From positions 1-64,000 of the forward strand of contig NZ_SDLV01000025.1 of NCBI RefSeq assembly GCF_004916905.1: a DNA stretch of 64,000 nt, given 5' to 3'. The notes beneath the pieces are model-generated. The model was not told the DNA's origin, did no database searches, and saw only the letters and a list, made by a program, of their open reading frames with translations. Made by a program: the position numbers and the translations under genes. The number at the start of each line of letters is the position of its first letter. Within the stretch, counting starts at the first letter, position 1. This document shows positions 43,304 through 52,020 of this stretch, one piece after another. This stretch comes from Chryseobacterium candidae (GTDB lineage Bacteria; Bacteroidota; Bacteroidia; Flavobacteriales; Weeksellaceae).

Positions 43304-43948
43304 ATGAAAAAAATATTATTAGCGGGTGCTGTTGCACTTTTCGGTTTATCAAACGCTCAGATTGCTAAAGGAACTACATATTTATCAGGATCTGTTGGTT
43401 ATTCTCAAGTAGAATCTAACAACGGTAACGATAAAAAAGAAAACTTCAACGTATTACCTACAGTTGGATATTTCGTAAACACTAACTTAGCAATCGGATT
43501 AGGAGTTGGTTATCAAACTGAAAAAAACACTTTAACTACTACTCTTGGTAACACAGTAGGAGAAAGCATCACTAAGCAGCCAGCTTTTGTTGTAGCTCCA
43601 TTCGTAAGAAAATACTGGACTTTATCTGACAAGTTATATTTCTTCGGACAATTAGCAGTTCCAATGCAGTTTGGAAAAACTGAAACTGAAACTAGCTCTG
43701 TAACTACAGTAGGAAATAACACAATTTCAACTTCAAATTCTACTGAAGCTAAATACACAAAAATCGGTGTTACTGTTAAACCAGGTTTAGATTATTTCTT
43801 AAACAAAAACTGGTCTATCGAAGCTACTATCGGTGAGTTCGGTTATAGCAACTACAAGCCAAAAGATGGTGATGCTACCAACAACTACAACTTCGGATTG
43901 AATTTATCTTCTGTAACTTTCGGAGTTAAATATGTATTTGCAAAATAA
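43304..43948 (+). CDS. Outer-membrane beta-barrel protein
   Basis: A 214-residue exported barrel. Signal peptide MKKILLAGAVALFGLSNAQ; then alternating strands (TTYLSGSVGYSQVES, FNVLPTVGYFVNTNLAIGLG, KLYFFGQLAVPMQFGK) and a final strand SSVTFGVKYVFAK with aromatic end. Codon choice is strongly biased to a few codons, as in highly expressed genes. It belongs to the OmpW/OMP_b-brl type and is less similar to its two neighbours than they are to each other. Confidence 0.92.
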   Translation: MKKILLAGAVALFGLSNAQIAKGTTYLSGSVGYSQVESNNGNDKKENFNVLPTVGYFVNTNLAIGLGVGYQTEKNTLTTTLGNTVGESITKQPAFVVAPFVRKYWTLSDKLYFFGQLAVPMQFGKTETETSSVTTVGNNTISTSNSTEAKYTKIGVTVKPGLDYFLNKNWSIEATIGEFGYSNYKPKDGDATNNYNFGLNLSSVTFGVKYVFAK

Positions 43949-43972
43949 TAAACAAAGCATATAGCAAGAAAG

Positions 43973-43996
43973 CCCTGAGAATACTCAGGGTTTTTT
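43973..43996 (+). terminator. Terminator of the second beta-barrel gene
   Basis: CCCTGAG (43973-43979) pairs with CTCAGGG (43984-43990) around AATA, followed by six T residues. Confidence 0.88.
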
Positions 43997-43997
43997 G

Positions 43998-44005
43998 TAT
44001 TTTTG
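43998..44005 (+). promoter_or_regulatory. Putative -7 element of the third beta-barrel gene
   Basis: TATTTTTG lies directly behind the T run of the preceding terminator and 26 nt before the ATG at 44032, so the third barrel has its own promoter. Confidence 0.5.
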
Positions 44006-44031
44006 CGAACATTTTTTTAATACAATAAATC

Positions 44032-44700
44032 ATGAAAAAAATTTTATTAGCGTCTGCAATCACTTTATTTGCAGGTTTAAATGCACAAACTACATTCGGG
44101 GTAAAAGCAGGATATGCTTTATCAAAATTAAATTCCAGTGAAGGGGATTTTGAATTTGGAGGATTTGAAGCCAGTTTAAAATCCAAATCAGGGTTTTATA
44201 TCGGAGGTTTGGTTGAGCATAAATTCAATAATAAGTTTGCTGTCCAGGGAGAGCTGGAATATGCCAATCTTGGCGGAAAAGCTGAAGTTGGAATATCTGG
44301 TACAGGTATTACCTTAACTGAAAAGATGAACCTTAACAGAATTGTTATTCCTGTATCTGCAAGATATTATGCAACGCCAGAACTAGGAATTTATGCAGGT
44401 CCTTATGTAAGCTTTAAAACGAATAATAAAGTAAAATTTGAATTAAGTGGTTCTAATGCTGGTATGGTATATCCTTCCGGACTTAAAGAAGGAGAGCGCT
44501 ATTTGGAAAGAGAGCTGAATGATGGTTTAAAATCTACAGATTTCGGTTTATTTTTAGGAGCAGATTACAATATTCATAAAGGATTATTCGTAGATGCACG
44601 TTACAGTTTTGGTCTTACCAATATGATTAAAAATCCTGTGGATGGTGAAACATTAAAAATGAATTTCTTTCAGTTAGGAGTAGGATACAAGTTTAAATAA
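44032..44700 (+). CDS. Outer-membrane beta-barrel protein (porin family)
   Basis: A 222-residue exported barrel. Signal peptide MKKILLASAITLFAGLNAQ; strands such as FGVKAGYALSKL, FYIGGLVEHKFNNKFAVQGELEY, IVIPVSARYYATPELGIYAG, and a C-terminal FFQLGVGYKFK. It shares order and several segments with the protein at 42162 (GFYIGG...HKFNNKFAVQGE; VDARYSFGL), indicating duplication. Function unknown beyond envelope location. Confidence 0.92.
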   Translation: MKKILLASAITLFAGLNAQTTFGVKAGYALSKLNSSEGDFEFGGFEASLKSKSGFYIGGLVEHKFNNKFAVQGELEYANLGGKAEVGISGTGITLTEKMNLNRIVIPVSARYYATPELGIYAGPYVSFKTNNKVKFELSGSNAGMVYPSGLKEGERYLERELNDGLKSTDFGLFLGADYNIHKGLFVDARYSFGLTNMIKNPVDGETLKMNFFQLGVGYKFK

Positions 44701-44720
44701 AACCTATATCAATATAAAAT

Positions 44721-44751
44721 AAAAACTCTCAGAAATTCTGAGAGTTTTTTT
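44721..44751 (+). terminator. Terminator of the third beta-barrel gene, convergent with ffh
   Basis: AAACTCTCAGAA pairs with a matching TTCTGAGAGTTT arm with almost no loop, with A and T runs on its two sides, so it can serve both convergent genes. Confidence 0.82.
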
Positions 44752-44770
44752 ATGAATGATTTTGTCTTTC

Positions 44771-46132
44771 TTATTTCCCGAACATTCCACCCATTCCAGG
44801 CATATTCGGCATTTTGCTCATCATCTGCATCATTTGTTTTCCCTGAGGTCCCTGCATCATCTTCATCATTTTACCCATCTGATCAAACTGTTTCATCAAT
44901 TGATTCACATCTTCGATTTTTCTTCCGGCCCCTTTGGCAATTCTTCCTTTTCTCTGCGTATTGATGATAGAAGGTCTTCTCCTTTCTTCAGGAGTCATAG
45001 AGTAGATGATCGCTTCAATGTGTTTGAATGCATCATCGCTGATTTCTACATCCTTGATCGCTTTTCCGACTCCAGGAATCATACCCATCAAATCCTTCAT
45101 ATTACCCATCTTCTTAATCTGGTTGATCTGCTTAAGGAAATCATCAAAACCGAATTCGTTTTTAGCGATTTTTTTGTGAAGTTTTTTAGCTTCTTCTTCA
45201 TCGAACTGCTCCTGAGCTCTTTCTACTAAGGAAACAACGTCTCCCATTCCCAGAATTCTGTCTGCCATCCTTTCCGGGTAGAAAAGGTCTAAAGCTTCCA
45301 TTTTTTCTCCTGTAGAGATAAACTTGATGGGTTTTTCAACAACAGAACGGATTGTTAATGCAGCTCCACCTCTTGTATCACCATCTAATTTCGTTAAAAC
45401 AACTCCGTCGAAATTCAAGGCATCGTTGAATGCTTTTGCCGTATTTACAGCATCCTGACCTGTCATAGAGTCTACTACGAAAAGCGTTTCCTGTGGTTTG
45501 ATGAAATAATGTACGGATTTGATCTCGTTCATCATCTGCTCATCAATGGCCAAACGACCTGCTGTATCCACGATTACAACATCATGACCGTTTGCTTTTG
45601 CAAAGTTGATTGCATTTTCAGCAATCGTAGAAGGGTTTGTAGAACCTTCTTCGGTAAAAACGGGAACATTGATTTGCCCTCCCAATACTTTCAGCTGGTC
45701 AATCGCTGCAGGACGGTAAACGTCACAGGCTACCAATAAAGGTTTTTTATTTCTTTTTGTCTTTAAATAATTAGCAAGCTTTCCTGAGAAAGTAGTCTTA
45801 CCAGATCCCTGAAGACCTGCAATAAGAATTACAGAAGGTTTTCCTGAAAGATTAATTCCTTCCTGAGAACCTCCCATCAGGTCTACCAGTTCATCATGGA
45901 CGATTTTCGTCATCAGCTGTCCCGGAGTAAGGGAAGTAAGAACGTTTTCTCCTAATGCTTTATCCTGAACTCTTTTTGTAAGATCTTTCGCAACTTTATA
46001 GTTAACGTCGGCATCTACCAATGCTCTACGGATCTCCTTTACGGTTTCCGCAACATTGATTTCAGTAATTTTTCCTCTACCGGAAATATTGTGTAATGCC
46101 TTGTCTAATTTATCCTGTAAACTATTAAACAT
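44771..46132 (-). CDS. ffh: Signal recognition particle protein
   Basis: A 453-residue SRP54/Ffh GTPase that delivers nascent membrane proteins to FtsY. N domain about 1-90; G domain with GLQGSGKTTFSGKLA (G1), VDTAGRLAIDE (G3) and VLTKLDGDTRGGAA (G4/G5); C-terminal methionine-rich M domain (MGKMMKMMQGP...QMMSKMPNMPG) for signal peptide and 4.5S RNA binding. The 4.5S RNA gene is not seen in the window. Confidence 0.97.
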   Translation of the reverse strand: MFNSLQDKLDKALHNISGRGKITEINVAETVKEIRRALVDADVNYKVAKDLTKRVQDKALGENVLTSLTPGQLMTKIVHDELVDLMGGSQEGINLSGKPSVILIAGLQGSGKTTFSGKLANYLKTKRNKKPLLVACDVYRPAAIDQLKVLGGQINVPVFTEEGSTNPSTIAENAINFAKANGHDVVIVDTAGRLAIDEQMMNEIKSVHYFIKPQETLFVVDSMTGQDAVNTAKAFNDALNFDGVVLTKLDGDTRGGAALTIRSVVEKPIKFISTGEKMEALDLFYPERMADRILGMGDVVSLVERAQEQFDEEEAKKLHKKIAKNEFGFDDFLKQINQIKKMGNMKDLMGMIPGVGKAIKDVEISDDAFKHIEAIIYSMTPEERRRPSIINTQRKGRIAKGAGRKIEDVNQLMKQFDQMGKMMKMMQGPQGKQMMQMMSKMPNMPGMGGMFGK

Positions 46133-46308
46133 ATTTATTGTAAATTATAGGTTTGCAAAAATAAGGAATTTTTAGCATATCCAAAGTGTTTGATCACGTA
46201 ATATTATATATATACGTAATATTATTACAAACAAGAAAAATGATAAATATCAAATCATGGTATAATCCGATAGAAAAAGTCTATTTTTGCGATCAATTAA
46301 AATATAGA

Positions 46309-46680
46309 ATGAAGATCAATCCCAATATTCTTGTTGTCATTTTATTCTTTCTGACCTTCCTGGTGCATTTTTCCCTTTGGAAATTTGTTTTTCACCTGGA
46401 TGAAATTATAATCATTAAATTTTACCTTTTTCTAAGCGTCATGTTTATGATGATGATCACTCTTGTAATTTTAATTAATAGAGTAGCACCACAATTTTTA
46501 GGATTATCTGTTATTGGTTTGATCCTTTTAAAATTCGGTTTAATGTACTTAATCAGAAAAAAACTGAACTTTGAAGTGATTCCTGGCTATAAATTTCATT
46601 TTATTATGCCTTATTTTGTCCTGACAGCACTGCTTACATACTATGCCATCAAGCTGATTAATCATGATAAAAAACAGTAA
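46309..46680 (+). CDS. Small membrane protein upstream of the ATP synthase (AtpI-like position)
   Basis: A 123-residue integral membrane protein with four predicted helices from the ATG of MKINPNILV; the longer open frame from 46186 adds an unlikely N-terminus. Helices are at about 5-25, 32-52, 58-75 and 95-115. It has no motif that fixes its identity, but it lies directly upstream of atpB with 59 nt between, the place taken by AtpI or other F0 assembly proteins in many operons. Assignment is by position and topology. Confidence 0.65.
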   Translation: MKINPNILVVILFFLTFLVHFSLWKFVFHLDEIIIIKFYLFLSVMFMMMITLVILINRVAPQFLGLSVIGLILLKFGLMYLIRKKLNFEVIPGYKFHFIMPYFVLTALLTYYAIKLINHDKKQ

Positions 46681-46688
46681 AATAATTT

Positions 46689-46718
46689 ATTGAAACTAGA
46701 AAAAATATCATATTTTTG
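46689..46718 (+). promoter_or_regulatory. Promoter of the ATP synthase operon
   Basis: ATTG (46689-46692), 18 nt, TATTTTTG (46711-46718). Transcription would begin near 46725, after the Met at 46716, so the real atpB start should be the ATG at 46740. Confidence 0.6.
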
Positions 46719-46739
46719 CACAACGAAAAAAACCTATCA

Positions 46740-47837
46740 ATGTTTAAGAAATTCGCAGTTTTATTCTACAGTATTTTTGTATTAAACTTAGTGTCTGCAC
46801 AGCACGGTGAGGCTACTGCTGGGGCAGCTCCTGCTCAAGAGCTTTCAGAGAAAGACAAAGTAAGCAAAGAAAACAAAGAGTTCATCGATCATCACTTGTT
46901 GGATGCACATGATTTCACATTGATGGTTGATAAGGAAGGTCACCACATCGGTTTTCCTCTTCCTGTTATTATCTATGATAACGGTTTTCACTCTTTCATG
47001 AGTAACAAAGAAGGGTTTATGCACGGAGAACCTACTGAAGTTGATGGAAATTTTTATGTATTGCATCATGAAAAAATCTATAAGACTGATGCAGCTGGAA
47101 CTTTAACGCTTGATGACCACGGTCACCCAACTAACGAAAAGCCATTAGATCTTTCAATTACAAAGAGTGTGTTGATTATTTTATTAGTATCCATCTTTAT
47201 GTTAGTATTATTCGTTGGAATGGCTAAGTCTTACAAAAAATCAGTGGTTCCTACAGGAGCTGCAAGATTTTTAGAGCCATTAATCATTTTCGTAAGAGAT
47301 GAAGTTGCTATTCCAAACATCGGACATAAGTATAAGAGATTTATGGGTTATTTATTAACAGTGTTTTTCTTTATCCTTTTCCTTAACGTTTTAGGATTAA
47401 TGCCATTCGGAATTAATGTTACAGGTAATATTACAATGACATTCTTCCTGGCTATCCTTACGTATTTGATTACAACATTCTCAGCGAACAAAGATTACTG
47501 GAAGCATATTTTCTGGATGCCAGGTGTTCCGGTTCCAATGAAATTCATTATGTTGCCAATCGAATTATTAGGAACTATTACTAAGCCATTCGCTTTGATG
47601 ATCCGACTTTTTGCCAATATGACGGCAGGTCACATCGTAGTAATGACTTTGATTGGATCTATCTATATCTTTAAAAACTGGATCGCAGGAGTAGCATTCC
47701 CATTCTTAACATTAGTAATTTATTTACTTGAAGTATTGGTAGCATTCCTACAGGCATATATCTTCACAATGCTATCGGCTTTATTTATCGGAATGGCTGT
47801 AGAAGAGCACGAGCACGAACATCATGCTGCTCACTAA
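46740..47837 (+). CDS. atpB: F0F1 ATP synthase subunit a
   Basis: A 365-residue subunit a. Bacteroidota form: an N-terminal signal peptide (MFKKFAVLFYSIFVLNLVSAQ) and about 110 extra residues in the periplasm (His- and Asp-rich) before the membrane part. The C-terminal helices carry ALMIRLFANMTAGH with the essential Arg (about 289) of the proton channel and an EHEHEHHAAH tail. The upstream promoter fixes the start at 46740, not 46716. Confidence 0.94.
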   Translation: MFKKFAVLFYSIFVLNLVSAQHGEATAGAAPAQELSEKDKVSKENKEFIDHHLLDAHDFTLMVDKEGHHIGFPLPVIIYDNGFHSFMSNKEGFMHGEPTEVDGNFYVLHHEKIYKTDAAGTLTLDDHGHPTNEKPLDLSITKSVLIILLVSIFMLVLFVGMAKSYKKSVVPTGAARFLEPLIIFVRDEVAIPNIGHKYKRFMGYLLTVFFFILFLNVLGLMPFGINVTGNITMTFFLAILTYLITTFSANKDYWKHIFWMPGVPVPMKFIMLPIELLGTITKPFALMIRLFANMTAGHIVVMTLIGSIYIFKNWIAGVAFPFLTLVIYLLEVLVAFLQAYIFTMLSALFIGMAVEEHEHEHHAAH

Positions 47838-47896
47838 TTAGAAGGTAAAAAGAGAAATTAAACAAATATTAAAACAATTTTTTAAAATTATATATT

Positions 47897-48088
47897 ATGG
47901 AAATCCCTAGAATTATTGGTGCAGGTCTTATCGTACTAGGTGTAGGTATCGGTCTTGGTAAAATCGGAGCTGCTGCTCTTGAAGCTATCGCTAGACAGCC
48001 TGAGCAATCTGGAAAAATCCAAACTGCTATGCTTATTGCAGCTGCACTAGTTGAAGGTGTTGCATTTGCTGCGTTATTCGCATCATAA
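47897..48088 (+). CDS. atpE: F0F1 ATP synthase subunit c
   Basis: A 63-residue, two-helix subunit that forms the rotor ring. Helix 1 has the glycine-rich GVGIGLGKIGAA motif, the loop is ARQPEQ, and helix 2 carries the ion-binding Glu53 (AALVEGVAFAALFA). No Ser/Thr follows the Glu as in sodium-type rings, so proton coupling is expected. The final region is short. Confidence 0.95.
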   Translation: MEIPRIIGAGLIVLGVGIGLGKIGAAALEAIARQPEQSGKIQTAMLIAAALVEGVAFAALFAS

Positions 48089-48177
48089 GCCAAACAAAAC
48101 AAAAACATTGTTGCAGCGGTTGGCTGCAGCAATGTTAATTTTAAAAAAAAAGTAATAATTATTTATACATTTATATA

Positions 48178-48675
48178 ATGGAATTAATTCATCAGTTTTC
48201 ATCAGGACTATTTATTATCCAGTCTGTTATTTTTCTAGCATTATTATTTTTGTTAGGTAAATTCGCTTGGAAGCCTATTTTAAAGTCAATCGACGACAGA
48301 GAAACATCTATTGTTGACGCTCTTAATCAAGCTAAATTAGCTAGAAAAGAAATGGAAACTTTAAAAGAGGATAACGAAAGAATCATTCGTGAAGCTAAAA
48401 TCGAAAGAGATGCTATCCTTAAAGAAGCCAGAGAAATTAAAGACAGAATCGTAGGAGAAGCTAAAGATGCTGCTAAAGCTGAAGGAGACAAAATGATCGA
48501 AGCTGCTAAACAGACTATCAATGCTGAGAAAAATGCTGCCATGGCAGACATCAAAACTCAAATTGGTACTTTATCTGTAAACATTGCTGAGTCTATCCTG
48601 AAGCAAAAGCTGGACAACAGTGAAGCTCAAAACGAATTAGTTCAAAATTATTTAAACAAATCAAACCTTAACTAA
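48178..48675 (+). CDS. atpF: F0F1 ATP synthase subunit b
   Basis: A 165-residue peripheral stalk subunit: one N-terminal membrane helix (about 10-28) with FAWKPI just after it, then a long charged coiled helix (EREAKIERDAILKEAREIK-like) that dimerises and binds subunit delta. It ends 2 nt before atpH. Confidence 0.95.
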   Translation: MELIHQFSSGLFIIQSVIFLALLFLLGKFAWKPILKSIDDRETSIVDALNQAKLARKEMETLKEDNERIIREAKIERDAILKEAREIKDRIVGEAKDAAKAEGDKMIEAAKQTINAEKNAAMADIKTQIGTLSVNIAESILKQKLDNSEAQNELVQNYLNKSNLN

Positions 48676-48677
48676 GA

Positions 48678-49217
48678 ATGCTTACATCTAAAGTAGCTAA
48701 AAGATACGCACAAGGTTTACTTGATTTCACAAACGAGTCAGGTCAGACAGCTACTGTATTTTCTGAAATGAAAGATGTAGTAAAGATCATGAAAGAGTCT
48801 GTGGACTTAAATAAATTTTTCATGACTCCTTATATTGATTCTAAAAAGAAAATAGAAGTAGCAAACGAAATTTTCAAAGGTTTATCTGTTTCTTCTCAGA
48901 ACCTGATCAGATTGGTAATTAAGCACGGACGTGAAAACCAATTGAAAAATATCGCTCAGGAATTCATCAACAAAGTAGAAGACCTTAGTGGTGTACAGAG
49001 AGTAACGCTTACTACAGCAACTCCGCTTTCAAAAGAAAACCTTGACCAGATTTTAAGATCTACCCATCTTGTAAATGCTGATTCAAACTTTGATCTGAAA
49101 GTAAATGTGAAGCCTGAAATTCTTGGAGGATATGTTCTGAGAGTAGGTGACCAGCAGGTAGATGCGTCTGTGAAGACAAAACTGAACCAAGTTAAAAAAG
49201 ATTTCCAATTAAATTAA
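48678..49217 (+). CDS. atpH: F0F1 ATP synthase subunit delta
   Basis: A 179-residue delta subunit linking the b stalk to the alpha3beta3 head. [18 protein letters not shown] is the N-terminal helical domain; the C-terminal part has LTTATPLS and the family signature [23 protein letters not shown]. Located 2 nt after atpF and 16 nt before atpA. Confidence 0.95.
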   Translation: MLTSKVAKRYAQGLLDFTNESGQTATVFSEMKDVVKIMKESVDLNKFFMTPYIDSKKKIEVANEIFKGLSVSSQNLIRLVIKHGRENQLKNIAQEFINKVEDLSGVQRVTLTTATPLSKENLDQILRSTHLVNADSNFDLKVNVKPEILGGYVLRVGDQQVDASVKTKLNQVKKDFQLN

Positions 49218-49233
49218 GAAAAACAACCATACA

Positions 49234-50811
49234 ATGGCAGAAATAAATCCGGCAGAAGTATCTGCGATCTTAAAACAGCAATTGGCCAACTTCGATACTC
49301 AATCCAACGTTGAGGAAGTAGGTACAGTTTTAACCATCGGTGATGGTATTGCTCGTGTATACGGGTTAGAAAACGTACAATACGGAGAGTTGGTGAAATT
49401 TTCTAGTGATGTAGAAGGTATTGTACTTAACCTTGAAGAAGACAACGTGGGGGTTGCTCTACTTGGTGAAAGTAAATTAGTAAAAGAAGGTGATACAGTA
49501 AGAAGAACAAACAGAATCTCTTCTATCAAAGTAGGAGAAGGTATGTTAGGAAGAGTAGTAGATACTCTTGGTAACCCAATCGATGGTAAAGGTCCTATTA
49601 CTGGGGATTTATACGAAATGCCATTGGAAAGAAAGGCTCCTGGGGTAATCTTCAGGCAGCCGGTAACTGAGCCTTTACAGACCGGTATCGTTGCAATTGA
49701 TGCGATGATCCCTGTAGGAAGAGGTCAGAGAGAGCTTATCATTGGTGACAGACAAACAGGTAAAACTACTGTTGCTATCGATACGATCATCAACCAAAAA
49801 GAATTCTTTGATGCTGGTAAGCCAGTATATTGTATATATGTTGCTATCGGTCAGAAAGCTTCTACTGTAGCACAAATCGTTAAAACTCTTTCTGATAAAG
49901 GAGCTTTAGCTTATACGGTAATCGTTGCAGCTAACGCATCAGATCCGGTTCCAATGCAAGTATATTCTGCAATGGCAGGAGCTTCTATCGGTGAGTTCTT
50001 CAGAGACACAGGTAGACCAGCACTTATCGTTTATGATGATTTATCTAAACAAGCTGTTGCTTACCGTGAGCTTTCTCTACTATTGAGAAGACCACCGGGC
50101 CGTGAAGCTTACCCTGGGGACGTTTTCTACCTTCACTCAAGACTATTGGAAAGAGCGGCAAAAGTAATCGCTGATGATAACATTGCCAAGCAGATGAACG
50201 ATTTGCCGGAGTCTCTTAAACCAATTGTAAAAGGTGGTGGTTCATTAACAGCCCTTCCGATTATAGAAACTCAGGCTGGTGACGTTTCTGCATACATCCC
50301 TACAAACGTAATCTCTATTACAGACGGACAGATCTTCCTGGAGTCTGATCTATTCAACTCAGGGGTTCGTCCTGCAATCAACGTAGGTATCTCTGTATCA
50401 AGGGTAGGAGGTAACGCTCAGATCAAATCAATGAAAAAAGTATCTGGTACATTGAAACTTGACCAGGCTCAATATAAAGAACTAGAAGCGTTTGCTAAAT
50501 TCGGTTCGGACCTTGATGCTTCTACGTTAGCAGTAATCTCTAAAGGAGAAAGAAACGTAGAGATCCTTAAGCAACCGGTAAATGCACCACTTCCTGTAGA
50601 AAGTCAGGTAGCGATCGTATATGCCGGAACAGAAAACTTAATGAGAAACGTTCCATTGAACAAGATTAAAGAATTCCAACATGAATACATCGAGTTCCTG
50701 AGATCTAAGCACCCAGATACAATGGCTGCTATCAAGGCTGGAAAAATCGATAACGATATTACAGGTGTTCTTAAGCAGGCAGCTAACGATTTAGCTTCTA
50801 AATACAACTAA
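49234..50811 (+). CDS. atpA: F0F1 ATP synthase subunit alpha
   Basis: A 525-residue alpha subunit with the N-terminal beta barrel (about 25-95), the nucleotide domain with [15 protein letters not shown] (P loop, about 171-185) and the signature [21 protein letters not shown], and the C-terminal helical domain. Length and motifs are standard. Confidence 0.97.
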   Translation: MAEINPAEVSAILKQQLANFDTQSNVEEVGTVLTIGDGIARVYGLENVQYGELVKFSSDVEGIVLNLEEDNVGVALLGESKLVKEGDTVRRTNRISSIKVGEGMLGRVVDTLGNPIDGKGPITGDLYEMPLERKAPGVIFRQPVTEPLQTGIVAIDAMIPVGRGQRELIIGDRQTGKTTVAIDTIINQKEFFDAGKPVYCIYVAIGQKASTVAQIVKTLSDKGALAYTVIVAANASDPVPMQVYSAMAGASIGEFFRDTGRPALIVYDDLSKQAVAYRELSLLLRRPPGREAYPGDVFYLHSRLLERAAKVIADDNIAKQMNDLPESLKPIVKGGGSLTALPIIETQAGDVSAYIPTNVISITDGQIFLESDLFNSGVRPAINVGISVSRVGGNAQIKSMKKVSGTLKLDQAQYKELEAFAKFGSDLDASTLAVISKGERNVEILKQPVNAPLPVESQVAIVYAGTENLMRNVPLNKIKEFQHEYIEFLRSKHPDTMAAIKAGKIDNDITGVLKQAANDLASKYN

Positions 50812-50820
50812 AAAATTCAA

Positions 50821-50880
50821 TGTTTAAGGTTTGAAATATAGTGTTTTAGACCTTAAACTTTAGACCTTAAACTTTGAACC
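50821..50880. repeat. Direct and inverted repeats in the atpA-atpG spacer
   Basis: Two tandem 14-nt units AGACCTTAAACTTT (about 50848-50875) follow a partly complementary TTTAAGGTTTGAAA, so the 76-nt spacer can form a hairpin. It is an unusual insertion inside an otherwise tight operon. Confidence 0.6.
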
Positions 50881-50887
50881 CAAATTA

Positions 50888-51751
50888 ATGGCAAACTTAA
50901 AAGAAATACGAGGCAGAATTACGTCAATTTCATCTACGATGCAGATTACACGTGCTATGAAGATGGTTTCCGCAGCGAAACTTAAAAAAGCACAGGATGC
51001 AATCGTAATGTTAAGACCTTATTCTGAAAAATTACAGGAGCTTATCCAGAATGTAAATTCTAGCTCTGATCCTGATCAGATTTCTGTATATGCTCAGAAA
51101 AGAGAGGTTAAAAGAGTACTATTCATCGCTGTTACTTCAAACAGAGGTCTTGCGGGAGCTTTTAACTCTTCTATCGTAAAAGAGCTTAACCTTCAGTTCC
51201 AGAACAACGCTCAGTACGAGGTTGAAGTTCTTCCTGTAGGTAAAAAAGTATATGATGCGGTAAGAAAAAGCCGTACGGTATATACTAATGGAAGTTCTGT
51301 GTATGATAACCTGAACTTTGATGCAGTTGCTCATATCACTGAAGGGGTAATGGCAAGCTTCAGAGAAGGTAAATTTGACGAAGTTTATGTTATCTATAAC
51401 AAATTCGTTAATGCTGCTACTCAGGAAGTAACTACAGAACAGCTTCTTCCCATCTCAATGCCGGAAAATACTGAGCCACAGGTTGAAACAGATTACATCT
51501 TTGAACCTAACAGAGCTGAGATTCTGGATAATTTGATTCCAAAGTCTATCAAAACTCAGGTTTTCAAAGCGATTTTAGATTCAGTAGCGTCTGAGCACGG
51601 AGCGAGAATGACTGCAATGCACAAAGCAACAGATAACGCTCAGGCTTTAAAGAATGATCTTGTGATCTTCTACAACAAAGCAAGACAGGCTGCAATTACC
51701 AACGAAATTTTGGAAATTGTTTCCGGAGCAGAAGCTTTGAAAAATTCATAA
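50888..51751 (+). CDS. atpG: F0F1 ATP synthase subunit gamma
   Basis: A 287-residue gamma subunit, the central rotor shaft. N-terminal ANLKEIRGRITSISSTMQITRAMKMVS-type coiled helix and C-terminal GARMTAMHKATDNA helix are the family hallmarks; the Rossmann-like middle (TSNRGLAGAFNSS) is present. Last gene here; atpD and atpC are absent, as they are placed elsewhere in Bacteroidota. Confidence 0.96.
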   Translation: MANLKEIRGRITSISSTMQITRAMKMVSAAKLKKAQDAIVMLRPYSEKLQELIQNVNSSSDPDQISVYAQKREVKRVLFIAVTSNRGLAGAFNSSIVKELNLQFQNNAQYEVEVLPVGKKVYDAVRKSRTVYTNGSSVYDNLNFDAVAHITEGVMASFREGKFDEVYVIYNKFVNAATQEVTTEQLLPISMPENTEPQVETDYIFEPNRAEILDNLIPKSIKTQVFKAILDSVASEHGARMTAMHKATDNAQALKNDLVIFYNKARQAAITNEILEIVSGAEALKNS

Positions 51752-51778
51752 GGAATTATTTTACTATACAAATGAAAG

Positions 51779-51803
51779 CACCGAAATTATCGGTGTTTTT
51801 TTT
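51779..51803 (+). terminator. Terminator of the ATP synthase operon
   Basis: CACCGA (51779-51784) pairs with TCGGTG (51790-51795), followed by eight T residues, 28 nt after atpG. Confidence 0.85.
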
Positions 51804-51984
51804 GTTTATAATTGACTGAAACCGTCATTTACTATTCAAAAATCGAGTTTTTATCATAAAACAGGAAATTAGTCCGATTGTTTTTTTTATTTAAAAACTG
51901 AGGTATTATATCGTGTCATATTTTCTTCCGAAAATTACTTCATGGAAATAATCTATCCCGGATTCAGGTTATTTTTATTTTGCA

Positions 51985-51992
51985 TATCTTTG
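51985..51992 (+). promoter_or_regulatory. Putative -7 element of the CorC/HlyC gene
   Basis: TATCTTTG matches TAnnTTTG, 28 nt upstream of the ATG at 52021. Confidence 0.5.
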
Positions 51993-52020
51993 TAGTTAAT
52001 AAAATTTATATAATCTCTAA

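Noticed and set aside
46186..46308. Longer N-terminus for the membrane protein upstream of atpB
   Set aside because: The extra 41 residues cover AT-rich sequence directly behind the divergent ffh start and do not resemble a domain.
46716..46739. Earlier atpB start (MHNEKNLS)
   Set aside because: That ATG overlaps the -7 promoter box, and it would place charged residues before a normal signal peptide.
47897..48088. Sodium-type c-ring
   Set aside because: The residues after Glu53 are Gly-Val-Ala, without the Ser/Thr needed for sodium binding.
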